Counted from the stretch's first letter, positions 23,359-37,189 are shown. The stretch: DNA of 64,000 nt from Coprinopsis marcescibilis (GCA_004369085.1 ML210204.1:95073-159072), one strand, 5' to 3'. Notes: generated by a model not told the origin, from the sequence alone. Numbers and translations are program-made.

Positions 23359-25068
23359 ATGTTCCCAAAAGTCTTCTCTTCTAGCAGCTTGCGTGCAATT
23401 GCCACAACTTTGTTGCTGGCTTCGTCCTGGAGGATCTGTGCCACAGCGTTTGACCTTGCTCAATTTTCAAAGAGCAGTGCATCATGCAAAGCCGTTAACA
23501 GAGCTGCTAACAACATCATAGTCGACCTCGAACTCAGTACGCCTCCTTACAGTCCAAGAAGTATGTCTAACCTCACCCACATGACTGATAATAGGATATG
23601 TCGATGTGAACCCCCATGAAGAGTCTACTATCATAATGGTCCATGGGTGGCCTGGAATCTGGAGCACATGGGCACGACAAATTGAAGAATTTGGGGTGAG
23701 TATTCTGCACTTCCTGTGGCGTCTTGCTTCCTTCATCTCATGGCGACCTTTGCTTTGCTCTCGACGTAGAAAGATCATCGATTAATTGTACCCAACTTGC
23801 GGGGATTCGGCGACTCGGGTCATCCAGGCGACGTAAGGTCGTCCGGAACCATGGGTGACTTTGTCGGCGACCTCGTGTGCATACTAGAAGCTGCTGGGGT
23901 CAGTCATGCAATATGTATGGGGTGAGTAAGCATATGTCAGCTGCGTAAGGTCGGCCGGTGAGTTCTATTATTGACCACCACGTCCATTTAGCCACGATTG
24001 GGGAGCCGCTATCTGCTATGAAGCTGTGAGGTCAAGACCCGATATTTTTGTTGGCGCCGTTGGTGCCGCGATCCCCGTACGTCTAGTGCATACGTTTCAT
24101 GTGCGCACTACTAACAAGGCCTCTGCGCGTACCGTTTAGTACGTACCAGCTCATGGCCCATTTTTACCTATTTCTGCTTTGACTTCGCAGTTGCCTAAAC
24201 TCACTTACCAACTCTTCTTTGATCGCCGGTTGGACGAGGCTGCTTCCGAGTTGGACGCAGATATTAGGAGGACTCTAAGGGGCACATTCAGAACCGTTGC
24301 TAGTCCCCCTCCCAGCGAGTTCTTGACCAGCTCCACTACATTTCTAGGTGCATGGAATGGGATTGATGTGAGTGAATCCTTCTTCATCCTCGACGAGATC
24401 ATCGTTTTGATGTCTTATTATTGATAGATTCCGCCCGTACCGTTCTTTACGGCACAGGAAGAGGATTATTATATTCAGGAGATGTCTATAAGCGGATACC
24501 GAAACAGTAAGCCAGCTGCTTCAGTCCAGAGTAGCAGCTTTACTAAAGTCTAATTGTTTCAACCAGCCCTACAACTTTATACCACTGAGGTAAGTAGGCG
24601 AGCATGGTACATCCGAGGGATCGAAGCTAGAGATACTCATGGCCGTTCAGAATCGTCAGCTATCTTGGGAGTTGGCACATAACCATGGGAACCATACTGT
24701 CGATCGACCTGTGCTGGGCGTCTATCCAAGCAAGGTTAGCGTTATTATCGCTCGCGGTTCCAACTGATTGCGCAAATGCTAATCAGATTCTTCTGTTTCC
24801 CAGGACCCTGTTGCCGACTGGGGCTTGCTGCAGGAACTAATCAAGACCAAAGATTTCATAAGCGACTATGAATACGAAGTGCGTATGCATACTAAGAGCT
24901 GAATAAACAGCTTAAAACTGACATGCATTCATTATCCGCCAGTTCATACATGCCGCACATTGGCTACATCTCGAGGAACCGAAAAGATTTAACAAGATGG
25001 TACGAACCTGGATACAGAAGAAATATCCCCGAAGTACTAGGGATGCTGTTCATGGGGACGAGCTCTAA
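23359..25068 (+). CDS. Epoxide hydrolase-like alpha/beta hydrolase with signal peptide
   Basis: 384 residues from ten exons: 23359-23560, 23595-23695, 23770-23921, 23992-24076, 24140-24367, 24428-24506, 24567-24589, 24651-24734, 24804-24878 and 24943-25068, all phase consistent. The N-terminus is a signal peptide or anchor (AIATTLLLASSWRICATA). HGWPG supplies the oxyanion region, GHDWGAA the nucleophile Asp, SKDPV the likely acid and AAHWLHLEEP the base His. PNLRGFGDSG and RRTLRGTFRTVASPPP are typical of fungal epoxide hydrolases, which open epoxides to diols. The protein ends HGDEL, close to HDEL-type ER retrieval signals, so it may reside in the ER lumen rather than be secreted. Substrate unknown. 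Confidence 0.87.
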
Positions 25069-25528
25069 ATACTGAGTAGTAGAGAGGTGCAAGAAGCTGT
25101 AGATTGTAAGACAAAGTTAGAACCTAGAAAGTGGATGATCCGATATTTTCAAGCCTGAGGCAATTGCCGCATTCACAACACCTCAGTGCTCAGTGTGAGG
25201 CCCACGATCTCGCTTTCTGTGTCTTACCGTTCTATTATAGGTAAGTGAGCCCTGAGTAAATGAAGCTCTTTGGTCAATTATTTTTATTACTGTACTATAA
25301 CTTTTATTCTGTAGTTTCTGAGCTGTTACTGACGTTACTAACAGCAGTAACGCGTTCTTGCTTTTCGCCAAGCGATGTGGGCGCCAAATCCCGGCAGGTG
25401 CGGCCACAAAGTTCGGCGGAGTTCAAGATATTTTATCTCCGCATTTCTACCTTTCCGGGGCAGGCCTTGGTTTCAAGTTTATTTACCGGATTCTTGCTCC
25501 TACACATCGCTATGAACATACTACAACG
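25069..25528. other. Intergenic region between epoxide hydrolase and URB1 genes
   Basis: 460 bp. AT-rich in its second half (about 25260-25320). No gene is supported; it must include the URB1 promoter. Confidence 0.4.
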
Positions 25529-28500
25529 ATGATTTCAACGAAATACAACGGCAGGAAGGCGGTGGATACCGTGGAAGAAAGAACAGCGAAGAAACCACGA
25601 CTATCCAACCCTCCAGCAAAATTTACGAACATTTCGGCAGTCCAAGTAGCTTTGAGGACTCAGGGTGCAGTACTAGTTCGACGTATGTCATTTCGTGGTG
25701 TGAAGTTGGTATAACTGACGTTGTAAAACTGTTGCAGATATCACGACACTGCGCAGCCAGCTATCTCTACGACCGTCCGAAATTCAGTCTCATGTGGAAG
25801 ATCCCAGAACGAAGCTCGTCCAACCGAACGATGAGAGGCTTTTGTTGGTCGATGAGTGGTGTAAAATAAGCCCAGGACTCCCAGAATTATTTGCTGGGTG
25901 GGACGCAGCCTCAGATGACCCAGGTACGCACAATTTTCCTAGGGATATGCGCCGACGGTATTGACAAATGCACAGGGAACGACGGAGCGAGTATTACATC
26001 CCTAATCTTGTCAGTTTTGACGAATATCTTTACGCTCTTATCGACATCGTATGCTTTCCAGGCCGATGGGGCATTAATCGTGAAAAATATCACTTTGGAT
26101 CATTGGCGAAGACTCAACACCTATGTGACCGGGACGCAGGGGCGAAGAAGCATCCAAGGGCCAAGCAACGAGCTAGTGTTGGTTTCACTTCGCCTGCTCA
26201 CGGTCATCTGCGAGAAATGGGATGCGAAGCGTGTTTATGAAAACATTGGATGGGAGTCAAAGGTGTGTCAGTCGTACTTGAGGATTTTCGCGCTCTAACA
26301 TTTTCATAGGGTTTACCAAAACTTTTCGCCATGAAAAAGCAAGGTCGTTCCACCGGCAATCCTATTCTCAAGCCAGGTCGGTGATAGTAGCCAATTTAAA
26401 TTGGTAAATGAGCTTACATCTCTTACAGATATTCGCACTGCGTTTATTCTGTTCCTTTTGGCCTTTTTGCGCGGAGCCTCTTCTGCCACAAACTATCAAA
26501 CCAAGACTGCGTTCCTGTCGACCTCCTCGTCCGTCAATAACTTTCTCGCAATCTTCAAGACCCTTCATGCGGACCACCCTGCTGTGATCAAGCGTGTTTT
26601 GGAGGTTTGCTGGGAGGGTGTTTGGTGCGACATTCGGATTAGCCGGAGCCTCAAGATTGCTGTGTTTGGGGACCTTTATGGGGTGATAACGAATGTGAGT
26701 ACTTTTTAACACTTGTGCGACGGCTTTTCTGAATTCTTATTCCCAGTTGCTCAAAATATACGATCACACCGAACCGCCTGATTCGGATGCAGGAATCGAT
26801 TATAGCCCCGCCGACCTCATCCATCACTTTATGTTGGCAATATGTACGCGGCCAGGGATCGGACTCTGCTTCAAGGACCGGGGTTGGTACCCTCGCGAGG
26901 GCGACGAAACGTCGGAAGAGCCAACGTCTAAGCAATACGGCCCGAGCAGGATATACAACAAAATTCTCTCGCAGCTGCTGCGAGTCCTCAAAGTCACCGA
27001 TGACCCCCGACAGCATGAGCTGGCCCTAAAAATTCTTGCCGCCTGTCCAGAACTCGTTGCTGGGTAGGTGATCACGGAATCAATGGTATATCGTCTAACC
27101 AGTCACTAGATATCTGCCTACATCAGGCCTCACACTAGACCCGCCACGTCTCTCTTCAAAATGGCTCGCTAATATCGCTTTCGTTACGAACGTGCTCAGC
27201 CTCCCGATACCTGTCACATCATTCCACCTCTCAGAAGAAACAAAGGCGGATTCGTTATTATACAAACCCGTTCCGCCGCCAGTCAACATCATCCTTGGCA
27301 ACGTTATCCCAACCAGCCAGAACATGAACATGAAGAATGTCTTCACCAAGGGTCTCCAATTCACCACCCCTGGACAAAAATCCGCTAACATCGCTGGAAA
27401 CCTTGTGCAGCACACCACCGCTTTGGCATTGCTCAAATGCCTGGACAAGCTCGCGCGGGTGAAGCAGGCGTTCGAGAAGGTGGCGTCGGCACTAGGCGAG
27501 AGCCCAACGGAGGGACAGTGGACTCGTCGGTTGAAGGAAGTGATGAAGGAAGTTCGAAGGCGGTTGCCAGAGTTCCAGGTTGTCATTGCCTTCTGCAGTG
27601 TCAATTTGCGGGCATTTATGCCGCAGACGGACCAACAGGATGCCAAAAATAACCCTGATTCAAATCCCACCTCGTCGGCTTCGCATGTGAAAAGGAAGGC
27701 GCTATTGGCGGAGTGTGCGATGCGGTTGTTGTGGATGTATCAAAAGTGCTTGCCAGAGGTGGTTGACGAAGCAAGGTTCGACGTTGGGAAGATTCTGGTT
27801 GGTTTCGAGTTTGGGCATCCAGAACCCGATGAGGAGGAGGAGGACGATCAAGGTGGTAGAGATGATGGTGAATCAAGTGATGAGGATGGAGCCGATCAAA
27901 TGGACGAGGACGACGAAGGTGAAGGCGAGGCTACGGGATCAGGACCAGAGGATACCGATGGCGAGGATCCTGAAGAGGGACAACCAATTCCACCAGTAGA
28001 CGATGAGCTAGACGAAATCACTGTCGCCCGCCGCCTTCATCGCATCACTCAATTGCACATCCTACGATTCCTGCAGGAAAGCGGCGCATTCGTTAGCTCT
28101 GGTGGATGGACAGGCAAGAGCTTCACCAACAGCAACGGCCAGAATCAAACCCACCTGCACACGCTTATGACGCAGCTGCTCAAGTTCCACCCTTCTACCA
28201 TCAGTCAAAATCAGGACGCCACAGGAGGCTACGAATCGTCCATAAACGCCCAAATCGGGTCTCTCGTCAAACACATTCTTAGTTCGACTTTGCTTTTCCA
28301 AGATGATCCGGAAGAAGTTGACCTCTGGTTGAACTCGCTGCCGATAGGCCCTCGGAGAGTCAAGATCGTCACACGACCAAAAAAGAAGGGAGGGGACGAA
28401 GGGGATGTGAATGAAGAGGACGAGGAGATGGAGACACTCACACTCTACCCAGAAGCACCGGATGGAACACGGTTGACGGACGAGCGAGAGAGTGTAATCT

Positions 28501-31500
28501 CATTCTTCGATGAATGTGTGCAGCGGTTCTTGAAAGCACCGTACAAGTACATCGAGGAGATGACCTCGCTTACCTCGACAGCCAGATCGACGTCGACCTC
28601 TGATTCTGGTGCGGGTGAGGCTATGGATATCGATTCCGTGGCAGAACCCACTCAGAACGTGTCTAAGGCAGCAATTCCAACCCCAAGTGCGCTCCTTTGT
28701 ACCGTCGTCGAACAGCTCCTCGCCAAAGTGAAAGGAAAGTTCCTCCCGCCTTCAGATGTCCTTGCGATCACTACGTACCTGCGGAAGCTTCTATTCGCAT
28801 TGTTGGCCAAGGTCGACGTGTGGTCTTTGGAACGATCAAGCAGGGAAAAGATGTTTGAAACAAATCCTAGCCTTGCTGTGTTGGTTTCGGTCACGATCAA
28901 GCTGGATGAAGGTCTTCAGCTCGAAAAGATGGTATTTCCAGATGAAGAAAAAGAGGTGCGCCATGCGATCGTCAAGGCCGCGATACGCAGGGAAGTCGGG
29001 ATTGTCTGGGGTTATTTAGGTGGCCGATCGGAAGAGGTGTCGTCAATGGAGAGCCCTGAAGAGGTGGCTCAGGATTCTGAAGACGTTGACGATTTCCTCG
29101 AACTGGTAGACGGCTTGGATCTACGTGGGTTATTCAATGTGGTGATTGCATGAGATCTAAACTGACATATCGTTCATCGATAGCTCCTTCGAGACGGGAA
29201 CGACAACTTACAGCATACGAACTCATTGATTGGGTCCGTCTTCTTGATAGTACGCTAAACCAGGCGCAAGCTGCCCTCGTGTTTGGGATTGTCAAAAGGA
29301 TTGGCGGGCGTTGGGCACTCAGAGAGCTTGTAGGGTGTTTCGGTACCTCCAGATATGGACATCAGGAATTCCGACCATTGGTTGATTCAAACATATGGGA
29401 TGTCCTTGGCCTAGAAACAGACCGTAGTCAATGGAACGGGTGCGTTCCACTTTTTATAATCGGTGGTTTTGTGCGTCACTAAAGGTTCACAACAGTATTC
29501 CCTTCGAACTGCTCCTCTTCCATGCACAGGCACAGCAACTCCTGAGCGAACGCTGTCAGAAGGTTTTGGTGGAATCACTTGACCTTCAGTCGAACACAAC
29601 GTCACTCCAACCAGTCACTGGCCTCAATACAAGCCGAGTGTTGCTGGAGCGCGCTCTTCGGATCATCATGCACCGATTGCTACTTTCCCGTCAAGACACA
29701 GATACAAACGTCAGTCGGGTTTTGATTGCCCTCATTGGGCGCATCATGGAGAACGAAAAGGGCTGCCCAACGTTCGTCGAGGTGAAGCAAGTGCTCTTCA
29801 ATGGTCAGCTACCAGCGCTGAAGGAAACTATGATGAGTACCGACGCTTTCGCAGTGGCTGATGGTGAGCTCCCCCACCCACCAATCAGGATTGTTCGAGC
29901 TGACGCCGCGCCTTTTAGGTATCGGTTTGATCCAAAAGGCCTGCCTGGACTTCGCCTGCCTTGAGGATAGAAGGCTGGTAGCCGAAATCGCCGCTTACTG
30001 GAGAGACTTTTTCATCAACGCAATCGTTACATCAAGCGACGTTACAAGGGAACAAACAGATTACGCCCTGTCGTGGATCACTTATCTCGACGCTCCGATG
30101 TTACTCGATTTCCTGGAAGGCGTCCTCCGCTCGAACGTAGGGAAATCCTCATCGTTCGACATGCTGCGCTTGCTTCACTCCATCTCGGATCCTTTGCGGC
30201 TATTAGCGGAAGGTTCGTCATCCACAGCTGCAGAGATGGCAGAATTGCTTGGCTCCCGCATATCCCTTCTGTTTCGGCTGCGGGCTGAGCTATCGACGCT
30301 GTCCTCCGACAGCACACAAGCCACATTCGAGGCTATCGACGAACTCATCGCCGTCGCTCTTGAGGCGAACATTCCGGTCGGCTTGAATGGTACCCTCGAT
30401 CTCGGATCTGAACAACCCCTAACAGGGCTGCTTGGAAACGCAGAGTCACGCTTGAAGAAGAGTATCATCGAGCGAGAAGCTACCAATCCAAGCCCTGCTG
30501 GGGAATCACCCGTCGAGTTTTCCACTGGTAGAATAGTTGGCAGCCTCTTTTACCGTGGTTCGCGCCATGGCCACGAACAAACCCCCACCCTCCAGGAAGT
30601 CTCCCAGGAGTCACTAGTCGACTGGATCAGCTCGACCACATGCCAGCAGCGACCCATTACCGACCTCATCCCTGCAATCCGCGCTGCCCTCGATTGCGAC
30701 CTTCGTCGGTCTTCTCAAAATGGCACCAGTCCGTCAAAGACCCTTTTCTTCCAAGAGGGCCCACTCGTCAAGCTATTCGAGGGCATCTTTACGATCTTCA
30801 AGTCGGAAATCTGGGACAAAGAACTCCGGAAACAAGTCAAAAGCCTTGTTGTCTCGCTGTTGCAGAGTGCTCATCAACGTGACCTGCAAACCAAGCAGGC
30901 TTCCATTCATTTCTGGCTGAAGATGTTCCGCAAATGGGCCTGCAACAATACGACTTTCATCTCTCCGGAATGGATATCGATTGGCCATTGGATCCAACAA
31001 AATATCCCCAACGACAGTCATCGCCAAGCGTTGCTTGAGGACCTAGTTCAAAACACCATGCAATTTTTAGTTGCTGAATTGGGAGATGCTCGTCATGGAT
31101 CGGATTTCTCGGATGTCGAGGACGTCGCGCATGTACTGTCGTCGTTGCTCAGTGGGCCCAAACGACTGGAGTGTCCTCCTGCAATGCTCGAAAACGTTCT
31201 CACGGCTGTGATCGGAGCCCATTTGGATAAACCGAACTGTCTGAACCTGATTGAAAAGGCTGTTCTCATCACCCCATTGAAAGTATGTTTTCTTTGATTT
31301 ACTTTGACTCAGAACCAGAACTAATCAACGGATGTAGCCCCTAGTCATTAACCGCCATCTCCAAGCAATCGTGCAACACCCTCACTTCTTCCGACTGTTC
31401 AACTCGACTGCCAACACACGGGTTAGGGAGGCTATATCATCACTCCTGGATACTCTGTTCCACCTTCATCCCTCAAACACTTGTCAAACTAGCCACGTAG

Positions 31501-33215
31501 AACCCTTGATTCGGGTATATCGTGGTTCTCTCTCCAAATCTGACAGGAACATCCTCAACATCCTTCAACTTTTTGAGAGACAGCGAAAGCTTTCGTCTGC
31601 CGCATTGTTCGCCAAATGGTCCAACAATCATAGCCACTCTGCGGTCTATACACCGTCCTCTACCTCCCTGGAAGCTCTTCAAAGCTTGGATCCCGTGCTG
31701 GTGCTGCGGAGCTCATTGGCATTCCCTTCTTGGAGGAACTTCGACGGGGCCACTCCACCTCCCAGGACAATCTTGCACGAAGATCAACTCTACGACCCGA
31801 TCTTTCTGATGCTGTTGTTCCAACACATGATGATGGAAAACCCACCAACAGGAGCAATCCCTTGGATCGAACTGTTCAGATCTAATGTTGTTGGGCTTAT
31901 CGTTAGAGCGATGTCTGCGAACGATGGCAGAGTCCGATCACTCTCTGCGTCGTTACTAGCAGCTTTGGCAAAACTTCTAGAGGTGCATAAACTTCATATA
32001 TGTTGATTTTTGACTGATGGAACCATTTCACAGCACGCGGATTTGCAAGAGAGGCCTCATGTCTTGTATATCCTCGGCCAGCTCAGGAACCTCCTGGCGC
32101 GACCAACTTTGCAGGGAGGAAAGTACCCAGAGCGACTTCCTTCATATATCACCCTCCTCCTCCTCCACTCACTGCGGGGGGTGTTTAACCCATCATCTTT
32201 CATCTATCCTCTCACTTCACGTTTTCTCCTGCAACGTCCCGAACTCGACCCTACCGACGTGCCACTTCTTTATTCCCTGCTTTATAGCAGTTCCGACGAG
32301 TATTGGAAGAAGGAGCGGAGTTGGATTCTCAGGTTTCTCGCGGATGGGATGCTCGTGACCGGATCTGGGTCTCAGGATTGGAAGATTCTCAAACGGCGAC
32401 ATACCTGGGACTTGCTGGCCAGCATGTACCAAAGCACCAACTCTGTCGACAAAGACAAATCATTGAAGCAAGGAGTTCTGTCCGTTCTCGTCAATTTGAC
32501 TAGGCACAGAAAGCCCTGCTTGAGCCTTGTACTCAAGTCTGGGTTATTGGCATGGGTGGAAATGCAACTCGTGCGAGACAACACGGCCCTCAGAGACGAG
32601 GGGGTTGCTTGGGCGAAGGTTCTCGAGAACATCACTGCCATGCTTGACGCGGACAAGTTGGTTGGGTCGGCGATCGAAGACGAATGGAAATCGTGTATTT
32701 TGCGGTGTTTGTCCGTCCTATTAGGGTCTGGTCAAGGTATGTTGCGCCGGAATAAATTAATGCACGATTCTAATCTTTCTCCAGCTTCTGCGACACACGT
32801 CCTACCTTTCGCGGCACGGATAATGTTCCGACTCGCACATCAATGTCCAGCTTGGGAACCAACACTTGTCAAAACTCTTTTTATGGCAATTGCGCGACTT
32901 CAGGATCTCGAAACGGGTATTCTCCTTTCCGACACCATAATCCATGCCCCACCCTTGGATGAAATAATCCCCCCAGCACTTCATAATTCACATGACGTTC
33001 ACGACAAACCCGTCTTCGCTGATCCGTTGGCCTTGTGGGGACGACTCGTGGAGCTGCTGTGGAGAGTCGTGATGTCCTCAAACTGTCAAGAACCCGAGAT
33101 TTGGAACAAGTTGACTAGTCGTTTGCTCGTTTGGCGTGCGATTGTTGGGGAGGAAAATTCAAAAGAAGGAGAATGGGCACGGATCCAATGTGTTCTCAAT
33201 CTCGGTCTCGGATGA
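25529..33215 (+). CDS. URB1: Nucleolar pre-ribosomal-associated protein 1 (Urb1/Npa1)
   Basis: About 2352 residues in 13 exons: 25529-25682, 25738-25923, 25976-26262, 26310-26376, 26429-26694, 26747-27063, 27110-29124, 29184-29439, 29496-29863, 29919-31282, 31338-31982, 32034-32736 and 32785-33215. The last intron (48 nt, GTATGT...CTCCAG) is open in frame and may be missed. The N-terminal ~600 residues match the Npa1 ribosome-biogenesis domain in style (DEWCKISPGLPELFAGWDAAS; ALALLKCLDKLARV). An acidic insert (EEDDQGG...DEDGEDPEEGQ type) follows, and the C-terminal helical-repeat region carries the family string LPSYITLLLLHSLRGVFNPS. Yeast Urb1 is needed for early 60S assembly and rRNA processing in the nucleolus. 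Length fits larger fungal and animal orthologues. Confidence 0.9.
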
Positions 33216-33379
33216 CCTTCGCATTACTTGCGCTATTAGTCAAGACGGTTTTATGTGTTGACGTTTGTTGGGAGAGTAATTATCGCGTTCAATATATTGG
33301 CATCAAATTCTCATAGTATAGATGGACCAGTACACGAGAATCAAGCCAGAGATTGTCGACAACCAAATTTAAGAGGTCA

Positions 33380-33970
33380 TCAAGACGTCACCGGAGGTTC
33401 AACACAGAGGACCTGGCATGGAAAGTTTCCAGTCAGCATCTGACAATATCGAGGGCTGAAATGTGTTACCTCGTCGGGGTAAAGATTGGAGCAATCCGCA
33501 TTGAGGTTGGGGTTGTTGGCCAGCAGCCTCTCAAAGGTGATCCCTGCAGCAGTTGCGATCGACTCGCAGGTGTCGAGCATGACGACTTTGATGACTGGGG
33601 AACAGTCCAACCCTTCGCGTGCGAGACATATAATCTGTAAAGTGGTGTCTCAGCCAATGTCACACTGAGAGCAGGAGGAACACTGGTTTACCTGTCCAAC
33701 CCATAGGTTAGTGCACAATGCATTGACTATTCCTGCATTCACAGCAGCAAGCTGGTAGCTGGAATTGTTCGTTAAACGTCAGTCAGTCAAGAGCACAAAT
33801 AACGAGCGAGGGAGATTGCATTACGTGGAGACGCCTTGCTCGACGGAAATCTTGTCGCAAAAGTCTCCTGCCTTGACTTCGTAGGTCCTGAGGCAAGGAG
33901 GGGGTTGAGCGACGACGCCAGATGCAAGAGCAAGGACGGTGAAGATGGTGAGCTTGACGAAAGCGAGCAT
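33380..33970 (-). CDS. Secreted protein with two LysM domains
   Basis: 136 residues from exons 33970-33825, 33758-33692, 33634-33470 and 33412-33380, all phase consistent. A signal peptide (MLAFVKLTIFTVLALASGVV) ends near AQ at residue 22. LysM 1 starts YEVKAGDFCDKISVEQGVS and ends NLWVGQIIC. LysM 2 runs from IKVVMLDTCESIATAAGITF to CSNLYPDEVLCV. Cysteines recur at family positions. LysM domains bind chitin or related N-acetylglucosamine polymers, so the protein is expected in the cell wall or outside the cell, where small LysM proteins can mask chitin or bind other microbes' walls. No catalytic domain is attached. Confidence 0.88.
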
Positions 33971-35301
33971 GTTCAACAGTAAGCGGTTTGAAAGTTGGAT
34001 GAGAAGGATTGGGAATGCAAGATGCCCTGTCCGTTCAAGCTACTTCTTTGCAGCTTTTATAGGTTTCCAGAGGCCCTTTTGTTCCAAAAGAATCGAAATC
34101 AAATGGCAATATTTAGTTGACTCGAGAATATAAATTGCTTTTGACTCCAATGATACCTGCAAGCGAACCAAGATTGTATGTCAGAGATCGCCTACATGGC
34201 AGGGCTGGGTAAATCAGTTGATTGTTCCGATCTATCCAGGCTGTTTGTCGAGTTGTTCTCTCCAGATCGGTGTGCTGCACCGTCTTCTGGACGTCCGAGA
34301 ATGCCGTTAAATCTGTTTTGAGTGGCCCTATGGAGAATCTGTGGGAATAGCCTTTGTTCACAGGACCAGCGCTAGGTGGGTTTAAAGGGCCAACATACGG
34401 ATCCGAGGGTCCGCGACGAGTCACTTGTCTAATTGACTCTTAGTCGGATGATTATCATCGGGTGTCACCAAACTTGTTGATGGCGGCCTTTTCACAATTT
34501 CAAAATCAGAATGTAGTACGTGTCGGGCTTCGCTGCCCGCATTGGATGACATTGAACTAGAGTTTCTGCCTCACTGCAAATAAAATGCATACGTTTGAGA
34601 TCAAAGCCAGTGCATACGCACCATGCTCTCTTGCTAAGTCTGTGTGCCCGAGCTAATAGTAGTACATTCGTAAGTAGAGGAGAAATATCTACGGGCACCC
34701 TGCAACTGAGTCCTGAATGGAGGTAACTCGATCATTCCCGTGCGCAGTAAGATGCTCCTGGCTAAGTGGGCTACCAAGTGCACTCTTGGAGACTGGAAAG
34801 TTTTGTTGCGGGGTCTATACTGGCGTCAAACTCAAGTCAAACTAGAATCTCCCTAGAAATAGCCATTTGTGGACGTTTTCCAGACCGGGGTCTAGCCCTT
34901 GTCTCCCATGGCTTTACACACTCTCAACACTGTGCAATTGACTCCGTTTGTGATGAAGCTGCCTCTCGGGGACAACTTGGAATTGGCAAGAAGGATGGGA
35001 GGGATGTTAACCGTGACTTCATTCAGTGCGACTATCAACGTCAACATATTTCTAATCTTCTACCTTGAATCATCGTAGCAGTCTCAAAATCATACTAGCA
35101 GCTAAAATCTTCAACTTACAAGTCATCATCGAAGTCGATTCGCAGGGCGGCGACTCGGACTCCGAAGATTTCATCACTAATATTACCGACGCGGCGGGAT
35201 ACCGGATCATTTAATCAATTGATGCTGGGATGGGAACTCGGAAGTCATTTCGAGTTAAACTGTCAATATATCAAGTACAAATTCCAACCGCCACCACCAT
35301 C
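33971..35301. other. Intergenic region
   Basis: About 1.3 kb between the divergent LysM gene (-) and unknown-family paralogue A (+). A TTTATAGG string near 34055 (+ strand) is not in the TATA orientation for either gene. Short frames lack support. Confidence 0.35.
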
Positions 35302-37189
35302 ATGTTTTCCTGGAAGCCAAGAGGACCAAGACTTCAAGTTCAAGACGATAAATCAAGTACCCTAACTAAAGTGAAGGCGGAGGCCCAGGAAGATCACGAT
35401 GAGCTTTTTTTGCGAACAGTGAATACCTCTGGAAGCTCAAATTGCGATGACGTTGCACCGCAGATCACGGTAAGGTTGAACTCTGAGGGTAAAATGTCTC
35501 TCCCTGACTGTATCCACTCAGGTTAAGCAGGGATTGGAAGGAGATGCCCTTCCCATCGAGCTAGGACAAGGTCAAAAAAGTGCTCTGATCAAACCTGAAC
35601 TCAACACGGTGATAGTGTTTTGATATCGCTCTGACTCACCGTCTGACTGCGCACAACTTGCCAGGACAGCACAAGGGAACGGGGCGGAAGAGACGCATGA
35701 TCAAGCAACTCCAAGACCCACACCGGAAGGTATGTAGCATGGTTTACGTTGTGTCAGAGTGCTCGATTCATGAGTTATGCATGACAGCAAGTCCAAGTTG
35801 ACGAGAAGCCGCAGTCGGGTATAATCTCCAATGTTCCAGTGCGATCCCTGTAAAATGTGACTGAAAATCCCTTAGCGAAGGACGAATATGTTTCGGAGGC
35901 CAAAATCTCCATCCACAAGATTGAAGGTGAAAACCTGCCGTTGCACGTTAGCGATCAGACTGTCCCAGTACTTCCATTCAAGGTATCGAGTACATTGTCC
36001 CACGATGTTCCTTATATTTACCATCCTGAAATCTGTGCGACAGCGGGAGGAATACACTCTCAAAGGCAATCTTAATTTAAAAGTGAGTGATCCTCCCGAA
36101 CCGCTGTCAATGTTCCCTTATCCTTGAAATACCAGGCTAAGAAAAGCAAGAAAGAGCAGTTGGAATTCAGTACCAACATCATGACACACCGCTTCAAGTC
36201 AGCCAAGGTTTCAATGGACTCGTTTTCTGTCAATCTTGAAGATGATATTCTTCACACTGTAGTTCCAAGAAAGTTTATCAGTAACACATACGGAGGAAGC
36301 ACCCAAACAACTTTACCGACAATTGGAGGAGATCACGAGATGCGGGACCGTTTCAACAACTTCATGTGCCTTACCAAGGACTTTCAACCATGCGCTCCAT
36401 TAATGCCTGGACGTGTAGGCATCTGGCTCAACGGCAGCAATAATGACATTCATCGACGGGGTACAATGCGCGTGATCTCCAGAGTTACCAAGAACCCAAG
36501 TCGCTGGGTTTATCAAGGCCAGTATCGTCTATATCTGAGCAAGCCATTGACCAAGGACGAATGGACTATGCAGTCGGTTGCGGTATGCTATTACATACAA
36601 GCTTAATTTTACTCATCCTGATATGTACCTGCTTCTAGGTCAGGAATACTTGGGCCAAGGCTCTGAGCACCAAGCCTTGGGGGTGCTACATCCGCAAAGG
36701 CATCTACGCCCAAAAGCTTCTCAGTCGAAAGCCAACCAACGGTGAGGTTGGCAGTATTACCCCTGAGCAGGATATGACGATCACTGCCGAAGAAGTTGCT
36801 CTTGCCTTGACAAGGGGTGATGAGGTGCGTTTTACAAGTACTACCGTTCTTCCAATTGAGGTTGAAGCTCTGCGTAGTCCATCACAGTATTCCTAATGAA
36901 ATGCATTGGGTACGACGAGGGATTTCAACGCGACATTGTTGCAAAGTTGCCGCATTGGACCCCCACAAGTAAAAGCTCGAAAAAAAAGAAGAACAAGAGG
37001 CCCGCCTCTCCAGAAAGCAACATTGACCTCGCAAGGCCCTCCAAGTGGCGAAAAGTCAAAGAGATCTCAAGCGGACGATCATCCCAGAAGGTCAACTCAA
37101 AGAAGGCCAGAGGTGCCGATGAGGACGACGATTACCGCTCTACTTACGTCTCAAAAGGCACTCGATCTCGTCCAATTGTCCTTTGTTGA
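35302..37189 (+). CDS. Unknown-family paralogue A (possibly DUF6697)
   Basis: 478 residues in nine exons: 35302-35469, 35522-35608, 35670-35729, 35788-35818, 35876-35982, 36044-36082, 36136-36582, 36639-36824 and 36878-37189. The variable acidic N-terminal half has two psi-K-x-E motifs (VKAE, IKPE). The core (about residues 190-400) carries NTYGGSTQTTLP, FNNFMCL, MPGRVGIW, YQGQYRLYLSKPLTKDEW, VRNTWAKALSTKPWG and ALTRGDE. Next come ITVFLMKCIGYDEGFQ, a Lys/Arg-rich likely nuclear signal (KKKKNKRP) and the terminal motif GTRSRPI. Two paralogues (B, C) lie at 56-61 kb. From memory this resembles the Agaricomycete domain DUF6697, but I cannot check. It differs from B and C at its N-terminus, perhaps by loss of their first exon. 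A dead NACHT gene lies 1.4 kb downstream on the same strand. Confidence 0.75.

Noticed and set aside
34113..34698. Two minus-strand frames in the 34 kb gap
   Set aside because: No domain, signal peptide or splice continuity; composition resembles flanking noncoding sequence.
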